From assembly GCA_003141915.1 (NCBI GenBank), contig PLNY01000076.1, positions 314-6,575 of the forward strand: 6,262 bases of DNA. The letters are read 5' to 3'. The notes under the pieces were generated by a model. That model did no database searches. It was given only the letters and a program-made list of their open reading frames with translations, and was not told the DNA's origin. This DNA comes from Anaerolineae bacterium. Lineage in GTDB: Bacteria; Chloroflexota; Anaerolineae; Anaerolineales; Villigracilaceae. Positions within the stretch are counted from its first letter, which is position 1. Each line of letters starts with the position of its first letter. A program made the translations under genes and the position numbers. Positions 1-6,153 of this stretch are shown here, in pieces.

Positions 1-654
1 ACGGAGTTGTATATTGTCGAAGGTGATTCGGCTGGCGGTTCAGCCAAGCAGGGACGCGACCGACACTTCCAAGCGATCCTGCCTCTGCGCGGCAAAATCA
101 TGAACACCGAGCGCGCCCGGCTTGATAAGATTTTATCGAGTAACGAAATCAGAGCGCTCATCTCCGCGCTGGGCACCGGCGTCGGCGATAATTTCGACAT
201 CGAAGGCTTGCGCTATGGCCGCATCATCATCATGACGGATGCCGATGTGGATGGTAGTCATATCCGAACCTTGCTGCTGACATTCTTCTTCCGTTATATG
301 CCGCATTTGCTCGAAGACGGCCACCTTTACATAGCACAACCGCCGCTGTATCGCATGGCATATAAGAGCCAGGTCAAGTATGTTTACAGCGATAAAGAAA
401 AAGATAAGGCAATCAAAGACTTGGGTGGCGGGGATAAGATCGGCATCCAGCGATATAAAGGCCTCGGTGAAATGAATCCGCAGCAGTTGTGGGAGACAAC
501 GATGAATCCGGATAACCGCACCCTGCTTCTGGTCACGGTGGACGATGCGGCGGAAGCGGATCGCACCTTCGATATGTTGATGGGCGATGCGGTGGATCCT
601 CGAAAACGGTTCATCCAGACCCACGCAAAATATGTGAGAAATCTCGACATTTAG
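1..654 (+). CDS. gyrB: DNA gyrase subunit B, C-terminal part (5' end outside window)
   Basis: GyrB is the ATPase subunit of type IIA DNA gyrase, which introduces negative supercoils. The reading frame is open from base 1, so the gene starts upstream; 217 residues are visible. They contain the TOPRIM domain: EGDSAGG at visible residues 7-13, with Glu7 as the catalytic glutamate, and the metal-binding DADVDG at 80-85 (Asp80, Asp82). The spacing matches E. coli Glu424/Asp498/Asp500. The GyrB tail follows, with QPPLYR, QRYKGLGEMN and a terminal HAKYVRNLDI. The approximately 165-residue insertion of E. coli-type GyrB is absent between PPLYR and QRYKGLGE, so the full protein should be about 630-640 aa. 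ParE shares the TOPRIM motifs, but the tail and the LLLTFFFRYM stretch favour GyrB. The gene ends at a TAG and is followed by a GC hairpin. Nothing suggests a functional link with the downstream kinase. Confidence 0.95.
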   Translation, partial: TELYIVEGDSAGGSAKQGRDRHFQAILPLRGKIMNTERARLDKILSSNEIRALISALGTGVGDNFDIEGLRYGRIIIMTDADVDGSHIRTLLLTFFFRYMPHLLEDGHLYIAQPPLYRMAYKSQVKYVYSDKEKDKAIKDLGGGDKIGIQRYKGLGEMNPQQLWETTMNPDNRTLLLVTVDDAAEADRTFDMLMGDAVDPRKRFIQTHAKYVRNLDI

Positions 655-675
655 CTTTCAAGAAACAAGAATAAG

Positions 676-704
676 GCGGGGTGGACGTGGAAAGTCCGCC
701 CCGC
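676..704 (+). terminator. GC-rich hairpin after gyrB, probable terminator
   Basis: An 11-bp stem (676-686 with 694-704, one G-T wobble) encloses a 7-nt loop, starting 22 nt after the gyrB stop. The stem is almost pure GC apart from its loop-proximal end. The tail on the + strand (TCCTGCTT) is not a clean T-run, so it is an imperfect intrinsic terminator. On the - strand the following bases are T-richer (CTTATTCTTGTTTCTT), but no minus-strand gene lies to the right. The most likely role is to separate gyrB transcription from the kinase promoter just downstream. Confidence 0.6.
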
Positions 705-724
705 TCCTGCTTAACGGCTTTGTT

Positions 725-753
725 ATGAAAGTACCACATTTTCTTTGTATAAT
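725..753 (+). promoter_or_regulatory. Sigma70-type promoter for the kinase-FIST unit
   Basis: A perfect TATAAT lies at 748-753. A 17-bp spacer separates it from ATGAAA at 725-730, which matches the TTGACA consensus at 4 of 6 positions. Transcription would start near 760. That gives a leader of about 38 nt to the ATG at 798 and rules out the in-frame GTG at 756, which would sit upstream of the transcript start. Confidence 0.6.
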
Positions 754-763
754 CTGTGTACAA
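745..763. promoter_or_regulatory. Dyad overlapping the -10 and start point, candidate operator
   Basis: Arms TTGTATA (745-751) and TGTACAA (757-763) are inverted repeats at 6 of 7 positions around a 5-bp centre. The dyad covers the -10 box and the predicted start point, a position where a bound regulator would block polymerase. Part of the symmetry may come from the -10 itself, so this is only a candidate. Confidence 0.3.
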
Positions 764-797
764 TGGTTCGGTGAACTTCATCGATTCAGTAACATTC

Positions 798-3700
798 ATG
801 ACGGTTTCTAATCGTTCGAACGCCTTGATTAATCAGGCCCTTCAAGCCATAGCGTTCGTCTATCAATTCCTGGCAGTAGCGACTTTTATCGCCGCGCTTT
901 TCCTTGCCAATTGGTGGATGAACACTCCATTCCTCGGCGCGTTTTATGAACACACCATGGTGTTCAACGGCGTCGTCCCAGCAGGGCCGGACGCATCCTG
1001 GGATCTTCGCAACCAGGGCGTAAAGCTTGGAGACCAACTGCTTGAAGTTAACGGTCAGACGGTCAATAGCACGTTTGAAGTGCAGAGTATCTTAAGCGGC
1101 TTTCACCCCGGCGATCAAATTCCCGTTATTGTTCGCTCTCCTGATGGAAGCGAGATAACCTACCATGTCACGCTTAGCGTATTCCCAATTGGGGATCGAA
1201 TAACATTCTTCGTTATTCCGATTTTGCTCAGTTTATTATTCCTTATCATCAGTCTTTGGATTTTCGTAATACGCCGCGCGGAATCTGCCGGCCGCGTGTT
1301 TGCATTGTTCGCCTCCTCCTTAAGCATCGGCGCCGGCTCGCTCTTTGACCTGTATACCACTCATAGCCTGACGTATATCTGGACCCTGGGCATAGCAGTC
1401 GCAGGCGGAGCGCTGCTCGACCTTGCGCTATCTTTTCCACGGGAAGCCAGCTTTATCACGGGGCGCTCTTATCTGCGCCGAATAGGTTATGCCGTCTCGT
1501 TTATTCTTTGCGCATACGCCTATACCACCCTGTTTAATTTCTTTCGTCCCACAGATTATATTCTGGCCTGGCGGGCCATTTATATTTTTATCGGTTTGTC
1601 CAGCATCGCCTATATTCTATTCAATGTTTATTATAGTTTCGCGGCAAGGTCGCCTGTGATAAAAGCACAGGCACGGATGATCTTGACCGGAACCTTAATC
1701 GCGTTTGGTCCCCTCACTTTTTGGTTTCTGACCACCCCCATTAATCTGTTCGGCTTTACGCCTTATCTGCTCCTCCCCATCATTGTTTTTCCTTTGACCC
1801 TCGGTTATGCAATCTTGCGGTTTCGTTTCCTGCGTACAGATAATTGGATTCGTCAGGGAGTTATTTATATTCTCCTGACTGTCTTCATCGTCGGCGGATA
1901 TGCCTTGCTGGTCAGCGGACTCAGTCTAATCTTCAAAGCTGCTATGCCCGCCTCGAATCCCATCTGGGTGGGCGGGTTGGTTTTTGTGATTGCAATTTTC
2001 CTCGACCCGATACGGATTCAAATGCAAAGCTTTGTGGATGCTACATTCTTTCGCGGTCGGCGTGCATACACCGAAAGTATTCAAAACTTCACGCACGAAT
2101 TGAACAGTGCGTTCGACCTGAACGCCATTGGCCGGACTCTGCGCAAGCAGATCAATTCCACACTGGGGCCGGATCGTCTTCACATCTACGCTTATGATTC
2201 GCTCAACGATCAATATGCCACCCTGCCCGCCGAGGATGGACGCGCCAGCACCGATATTCGCTTTTCATCCAGCAGCGCTTTGGCGCAATATTTTGCCGCG
2301 GAGCAATTGCCTTTATATCTGGATGAAGCTTCCCTGCCCGAGGGCCTAAAGGTTGAACAAGCACGGCTTGCCTTGTTAGGAGCGCGCCTCTTCGTGATCC
2401 TGCCCGGTCATGAAAAGCCTGCTGGCTGGCTGGCATTGGGAGCCCGTATCGTCGGTCAGCCTTACACTCCCCGGGATCTGGTCTTTCTTGAAAACTTGTG
2501 CGATCAGGCATCAGTTGCCTTTCAGCGTATTCAAACGGTTGCCAACCTTGAGCGGCGCGTACAGGAAATGAATGCCCTGACCCGTGTCTCGCAGGGCGTC
2601 AATGTTACTTTGACGTTTGACGACGTTCTTGAACTGATCTATGCCCAAACGGCGCAGATCATTCCGACTTCCCATTTACATATCACGCTCTATAACAAGG
2701 CCAATAATTATTATTATTATGGTTTCTGCGTCGAAAATAGCGACCGTATCACGAGCCGAGAAAATGTTCCGTATCCGCCGAATACCGGTTTGAACCCTGA
2801 AATCATCCGCAGAGGCCGTCCCATTTTGACTCAAGACTATCTGCATGAATGTCAGGCGCGCAATCTGGCTCCTGAAACAGAGGGCGTCTTTGCATGGATG
2901 GGAGTTCCACTCAATGCAGGCGCGGAATCCATTGGCGCGTTAAGCGTTGGCAGTCACGATCCGGGCATTGCATATACGCGCGGTCAGCTTGAACTTTTGC
3001 AGGCCATTGCAGATCAGACTGCTGGCGCAATCGTGAAAGCCCGCCTGCTTCAAGAAACCCAACAGCGTGCGCGGCAACTCAGCACTTTGAATGATGTGAC
3101 CAGGCAGTTGACCTCCACACTGGAAACCGAGCCTTTGCTCCAGAATGTTCTCGAAAGCGCGGTTAACATCTTGAATTGCGAGGCCGGTAGTCTGTTTCTT
3201 GTGGACGATCAAACGAAGGAATTGGTTTTCAGGGTGACGGTTGGACCGGTGGCCAAGGATTTGCTGGGTCAGCGTCTCCCGCCCGGAAGCGGAATCGTTG
3301 GACGTGCGGTTACTACGCGCGGCCCGGTCATCGAAAATGACGTCAAGCATTCTACTGGCTGGAATGCAAACGCGGATGAGACAACCGGTTTCATGACGCG
3401 CGCCCTGATGGCTGTGCCTTTGCAAATCAGAGATAACGTCATGGGCGTTATCGAAGTGATCAATCGCCGCGACGGTTTGCCTTTTGTAGGGGAAGATCAG
3501 GATTTGCTTACGGCGTTTGCCGGTCAGGCGGCAATCGCTTTGGAAAATGCCCGTCTCTTCACATTGACGGATCAGGAGTTGGCGGCCCGCGTCGAAGAGC
3601 TTTCCGTCATGCAGCGCATTGACCGTGAACTGAATGCCAGTCTTGAAATGGAGCGCGCTATGCGCATCACGCTCGAGTGGGCTATGCGCCAGTCTGCGGC

Positions 3701-4787
3701 GGACGCAGGTTTGATCGGCATGATCGAAGAAGACAAACTGCATATCGTGGCGCAACAAGGTTATGAGGAACATTTGGCTGGCTTCCAAAATCAATTGATG
3801 CCGTTGGACCTTCCAGCGTTGAAAAAAGCCGTTGAAAGCGGCCAGCCGCAACGGGTCATGCTCGACGCGAAAGGCACAGACGGTTTATTGCCCGACGCGC
3901 ATACTCAAATCGTTATCACCATTCGCCGCGAGGCAACGGTCATCGGAGTCGTGTTACTTGAAAGCACGAGCGATACCCAGCAGGATATCGCCTTCCTGAA
4001 TCGTTTGAGCGATCATGCCGCCATTGCCATCTCCAATGCCCAGTTGTATGGCGAAGTTCAACGCGCGAATCTTGCCAAGAGCGAATTTGTTTCCTTTGTG
4101 GCGCATGAGCTCAAGAACCCGATGACTTCGATCAAAGGTTATACCGAATTGATCGCGGCGGGCGCCGTGGGCCAGATCAATGAGATGCAGACTAATTTCT
4201 TGAATACGATCCGCTCGAATGTGGAGCGTATGTCCACGCTCGTATCGGACCTGAACGACAATTCCAAGATCGAGGCGGGGCGTCTGCGCCTCGACTATAA
4301 AGCTGTGGAAGTCGCTCAACTCGTGGATGAGGTCGTGCGTTCCACCAAGCGTCAGGTGGAAGACAAGAAGCAAAGTATCAATGTGGACATGCCATCCGAC
4401 CTGCCAAAGGTGTGGGGCGATCCCACACGTCTGGGACAGGTATTGACAAATCTGGTCAGCAACGCCAACAAGTACACGCCTGAAGGCGGAACTTTGTTGG
4501 TCGGCGCAGAAGTATCCGAAAATCGCTGGGATTTGGAAGGCGCCAGACAAGTCGTTCATCTTTGGGTGAAAGACAATGGCATTGGCATTAATTCCGAAGA
4601 CCAGCAAAAGATCTTTCAAAAGTTTTTCCGATCTGAGGATCAGAAAGCGCGCGAGGCTCCGGGCACCGGTCTGGGTCTGAATATCACCAAGAGTCTGGTC
4701 GAAATGCAGGGCGGACGTATTTGGTTCGAAAGTGAATTTCGTCAGGGAACCACTTTCCATTTTACGGTTCCTATCGCTGAGAATTAG
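798..4787 (+). CDS. PDZ-loop, polytopic membrane sensor histidine kinase with four GAF domains
   Basis: This 1329-aa protein is predicted to be an inner-membrane sensor kinase that phosphorylates an unidentified response regulator. Helix 1 (about residues 17-40) precedes an extracytoplasmic PDZ-like loop (about 55-125; GDQLLEVNG at 78-86). About nine more helices run from 135 to 403; Arg/Lys clusters fall on the loops that would be cytoplasmic. Four GAF domains follow (about 437-578, 596-753, 764-920, 936-1082), each led by a helical linker. HisKA has the phosphoacceptor His1103 in HELKNP, with an ExxN phosphatase-type motif (Glu1104, Asn1107). HATPase_c has N-box Asn1222, DNGIGI at 1259-1264, an F-box at 1273-1277 and GTGLGL at 1289-1294, so it looks active. 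There is no receiver domain. ATG 798 is chosen because upstream in-frame GTG 756 precedes the predicted transcript start; GTG 771 (1338 aa) remains possible. No clear Shine-Dalgarno precedes any of these. The topology recalls ComP-type kinases. Confidence 0.88.
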   Translation: MTVSNRSNALINQALQAIAFVYQFLAVATFIAALFLANWWMNTPFLGAFYEHTMVFNGVVPAGPDASWDLRNQGVKLGDQLLEVNGQTVNSTFEVQSILSGFHPGDQIPVIVRSPDGSEITYHVTLSVFPIGDRITFFVIPILLSLLFLIISLWIFVIRRAESAGRVFALFASSLSIGAGSLFDLYTTHSLTYIWTLGIAVAGGALLDLALSFPREASFITGRSYLRRIGYAVSFILCAYAYTTLFNFFRPTDYILAWRAIYIFIGLSSIAYILFNVYYSFAARSPVIKAQARMILTGTLIAFGPLTFWFLTTPINLFGFTPYLLLPIIVFPLTLGYAILRFRFLRTDNWIRQGVIYILLTVFIVGGYALLVSGLSLIFKAAMPASNPIWVGGLVFVIAIFLDPIRIQMQSFVDATFFRGRRAYTESIQNFTHELNSAFDLNAIGRTLRKQINSTLGPDRLHIYAYDSLNDQYATLPAEDGRASTDIRFSSSSALAQYFAAEQLPLYLDEASLPEGLKVEQARLALLGARLFVILPGHEKPAGWLALGARIVGQPYTPRDLVFLENLCDQASVAFQRIQTVANLERRVQEMNALTRVSQGVNVTLTFDDVLELIYAQTAQIIPTSHLHITLYNKANNYYYYGFCVENSDRITSRENVPYPPNTGLNPEIIRRGRPILTQDYLHECQARNLAPETEGVFAWMGVPLNAGAESIGALSVGSHDPGIAYTRGQLELLQAIADQTAGAIVKARLLQETQQRARQLSTLNDVTRQLTSTLETEPLLQNVLESAVNILNCEAGSLFLVDDQTKELVFRVTVGPVAKDLLGQRLPPGSGIVGRAVTTRGPVIENDVKHSTGWNANADETTGFMTRALMAVPLQIRDNVMGVIEVINRRDGLPFVGEDQDLLTAFAGQAAIALENARLFTLTDQELAARVEELSVMQRIDRELNASLEMERAMRITLEWAMRQSAADAGLIGMIEEDKLHIVAQQGYEEHLAGFQNQLMPLDLPALKKAVESGQPQRVMLDAKGTDGLLPDAHTQIVITIRREATVIGVVLLESTSDTQQDIAFLNRLSDHAAIAISNAQLYGEVQRANLAKSEFVSFVAHELKNPMTSIKGYTELIAAGAVGQINEMQTNFLNTIRSNVERMSTLVSDLNDNSKIEAGRLRLDYKAVEVAQLVDEVVRSTKRQVEDKKQSINVDMPSDLPKVWGDPTRLGQVLTNLVSNANKYTPEGGTLLVGAEVSENRWDLEGARQVVHLWVKDNGIGINSEDQQKIFQKFFRSEDQKAREAPGTGLGLNITKSLVEMQGGRIWFESEFRQGTTFHFTVPIAEN
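2703..2720 (+). repeat. Short in-frame trinucleotide tract (Asn-Asn-Tyr x4)
   Basis: AATAAT followed by four TAT codons encodes Asn636-Asn637-Tyr638 to Tyr641 in the early part of GAF2, probably in a beta-hairpin. The unit is three bases, so slippage would add or remove residues without a frameshift. Confidence 0.5.
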
Positions 4788-4799
4788 TTGTGTGTTGTT

Positions 4800-4804
4800 G
4801 AGGA
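4800..4804 (+). promoter_or_regulatory. Ribosome binding site of the FIST gene
   Basis: GAGGA lies 9 nt before the ATG at 4814, inside the 26-nt gap after the kinase stop. It fixes the start of the FIST protein. With no terminator or promoter visible in the gap, it supports translation from a shared kinase-FIST transcript. Confidence 0.7.
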
Positions 4805-4813
4805 CAAAAGCTT

Positions 4814-5974
4814 ATGACGCTTCAGGCCGCCATTGGAATTGCTCAAGCGCTGGATGGGCGCGAAGCCGGGTTGCAGGCCGCGCATCAGGCGCTTAACCGT
4901 CTTGGCGCGGGAACACCGGGATTGGGAATTTTGATCGCGTCGCATCAATTTCAAGCCCGTGAAGTCGCAACCGGCGTTGAAAGTTTACTGAACGACGCGC
5001 CGTTAATTGGATTCAGCGCGCCAGCCGTATTGACAAACTCGGGCCTGCATACAAATTCCGTGGTGCTGGCTTTGCTCAAGGGCGATTTTCAGGCCGAGGC
5101 TCATTGGCTTTCCGGTTATGCCCAATCGGGCCGCGAGACGGCCGAGCGACTCATGCAATTGGCCTCGGCGCACAAGGACAACGAAGCCGCGCTCTTGTTC
5201 GCGGACGGTTTTAACGGCGATGCCGAACAACTGTGTTCCGCGATTCAACCCGGCTCGCTCTCGTTCGCAGGCGGACTTTCGAGCGGCGATTTGCACACCG
5301 GCAGCACATATCAAATGGCCGGCAACCAAACCGGCACAGGGAGTTTGGCAGCCGCGTTCTTGCGCGGCAGTCTTCGCATTGGAGTGGGTTACGGTCACGG
5401 CTGGGATCCGGTGGGGAGTCAATTTCGAGTGACGCGTTCACGCGGCTTCTGGCTCCGGACTTTGGACGGACGCCCGGCTTCAGAAACTTATGCAGAACTC
5501 CTCGGCTATTCCGCGCGGGATTGGGCTTTTCCGCCTTTAAACTATCTTGCGCGTTTATATCCGCTGGGTGTGGAGCAGGGCGATGAACTGGTTGTACGGG
5601 CTCCCATTCGCGTGGAAGCAGATGGCAGTTTCCGCATGAACACCAATGTCCGCGATGGCATTGATGCTTATCTATTAGTGGGAAGCTATGCGGCTTGCGA
5701 GAAAGCTGCGAGTCAGGCCGCCCAACAGGCCTTGATCGCTTTAGGCAATGCCAAACCGTTCTTCGCGTTGGTGTTGGTGGATATTGCCTGGCAAATGCTT
5801 CTAAAAGCCAAGCCCGGCGCAGAGATCGCCGCTGTACAGGATATTCTCGGTTCATTCGTGCCGATTGCGGGCGGCTATACACTTGGGCAAATCGTCCCCG
5901 GTAAAGAAGGCGGCTCTCCGCGTTTTCTCAATCAGCACATTGCTGTGATTGTGTTTGGGGAAACTTCCACATAG
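4814..5974 (+). CDS. FIST N- and C-domain signal transduction protein
   Basis: This 386-aa protein carries only the two halves of the FIST sensory module. FIST_N covers about residues 30-205, with GFSAPAVLTNSG near 66-77 at the place of the family's GxSxxG-like segment, and the AGGLSSGD region. FIST_C covers about 210-365, with GFWLRTLDGRPAS from 211, AGGYTLGQIVPG from 352, and a closing LNQHIAVIVFGE from 372 that matches the family's usual C-terminal end. There is no signal peptide, membrane helix or output domain, so it should be cytoplasmic. FIST is a predicted small-ligand sensory domain (amino acids have been proposed) often fused to, or encoded beside, kinases and chemoreceptors. It lies 26 nt after the kinase stop with a good ribosome binding site, so it probably acts in the same pathway. 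Its ligand and any direct contact with the kinase are unknown. Confidence 0.87.
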   Translation: MTLQAAIGIAQALDGREAGLQAAHQALNRLGAGTPGLGILIASHQFQAREVATGVESLLNDAPLIGFSAPAVLTNSGLHTNSVVLALLKGDFQAEAHWLSGYAQSGRETAERLMQLASAHKDNEAALLFADGFNGDAEQLCSAIQPGSLSFAGGLSSGDLHTGSTYQMAGNQTGTGSLAAAFLRGSLRIGVGYGHGWDPVGSQFRVTRSRGFWLRTLDGRPASETYAELLGYSARDWAFPPLNYLARLYPLGVEQGDELVVRAPIRVEADGSFRMNTNVRDGIDAYLLVGSYAACEKAASQAAQQALIALGNAKPFFALVLVDIAWQMLLKAKPGAEIAAVQDILGSFVPIAGGYTLGQIVPGKEGGSPRFLNQHIAVIVFGETST

Positions 5975-5980
5975 TCTGAT

Positions 5981-5994
5981 CTCATTGCTCATTG
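5981..5994 (+). repeat. Tandem heptamer CTCATTG x2
   Basis: Two exact, adjacent copies of CTCATTG lie 7 nt after the FIST stop codon. The length is short enough to be chance. It could also be a regulator's direct-repeat half-sites, but no promoter core is properly spaced from it. Confidence 0.35.
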
Positions 5995-6000
5995 GACAAA

Positions 6001-6052
6001 ATAAGCGTTATCGTAGAAGAAACATTATCTTCCCGCGTTTGATAAAGCTTAT
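6001..6052. other. Nested inverted repeat after the FIST gene
   Basis: Outer arms of 12 bp (6001-6012 with 6041-6052) pair with one mismatch around a 28-nt loop. Inside the loop GAAGA (6016-6020) pairs with TCTTC (6028-6032) over a 7-nt loop. The stem is AT-rich and lacks a following T-run, so it is a poor intrinsic terminator. It could be a transcript 3'-end structure protecting the operon mRNA, or a protein-binding site. Confidence 0.35.
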
Positions 6053-6078
6053 GAGATTCACATCATAGAGTCAAGAAT

Positions 6079-6104
6079 AAATGCTAAAATTCGCATTAGC
6101 AGTT
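6079..6104. promoter_or_regulatory. Inverted repeat TGCTAA/TTAGCA over the -10, candidate operator or weak terminator
   Basis: TGCTAA (6082-6087) and TTAGCA (6096-6101) are perfect inverted repeats 8 nt apart; after one mismatched pair, AA (6079-6080) and TT (6103-6104) extend the symmetry. An overlapping second dyad, AATGC/GCATT (6080-6084, 6093-6097), uses the same bases. The right arm is followed by GTTTT, so a weak terminator for the FIST transcript is an alternative. Its overlap with the extended -10 and start point favours an operator. Confidence 0.35.
6082..6090 (+). promoter_or_regulatory. Extended -10 promoter for the 3'-terminal gene
   Basis: TGC followed by TAAAAT fits the extended -10 pattern TGNTATAAT, with TAAAAT matching 5 of 6 positions. 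The -35 region 17 bp upstream (ATCATA, 6062-6067) is weak at 3 of 6, which an extended -10 can tolerate. Transcription would begin near 6097, giving a leader of about 57 nt before the ATG at 6154. Confidence 0.45.
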
Positions 6105-6144
6105 TTGACCTTAAACTTTGTGAAATTCATTCATAAACAAGATC

Positions 6145-6149
6145 GGAGA
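6145..6149 (+). promoter_or_regulatory. Ribosome binding site of the 3'-terminal gene
   Basis: GGAGA ends 4 nt before the ATG at 6154. It is the clearest reason to accept that ATG as a real start, since only 36 codons are visible. Confidence 0.65.
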
Positions 6150-6153
6150 ATCT

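Larger units (their letters stand above)
5975..6153. other. Non-coding gap between the FIST gene and the 3'-terminal gene
   Basis: This 179-nt AT-rich stretch has no supportable coding frame or RNA gene. It holds the heptamer pair, the nested inverted repeat, the extended -10 promoter with its overlapping dyads, and the downstream ribosome binding site. TTGACC at 6105-6110 resembles a -35 box but lacks a -10 at a usable distance. Confidence 0.6.

Noticed and set aside
1017..1170. PDZ-like loop as part of an HtrA or RseP-type protease
   Set aside because: No serine-protease triad or HExxH zinc motif is present, and the same frame continues into a histidine kinase.
2940..3851. Long minus-strand open frame (303 aa) opposite the kinase
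   Set aside because: It lies wholly antisense to the GAF2-GAF4 region, which is clearly coding on the + strand. Its translation is rich in Arg, His, Gln and Cys with no recognisable domain, as expected for a shadow of a real gene.
3954..4760. Minus-strand open frame (268 aa) opposite the kinase core
   Set aside because: It is antisense to the HisKA/HATPase_c region, whose motifs are unambiguous on the + strand. No ribosome binding site or family resemblance was seen.
5211..5882. Minus-strand open frame (223 aa) opposite the FIST gene
   Set aside because: Its translation is Arg/Pro/Ser-rich and low in complexity, and the + strand carries a full-length FIST protein. It is treated as a shadow frame.
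6105..6110. TTGACC as a -35 box for the last gene
   Set aside because: No acceptable -10 lies 16-18 bp downstream; the closest AT-rich match (CATAAA, 6132-6137) is 21 bp away. The extended -10 at 6082-6090 is the better promoter.
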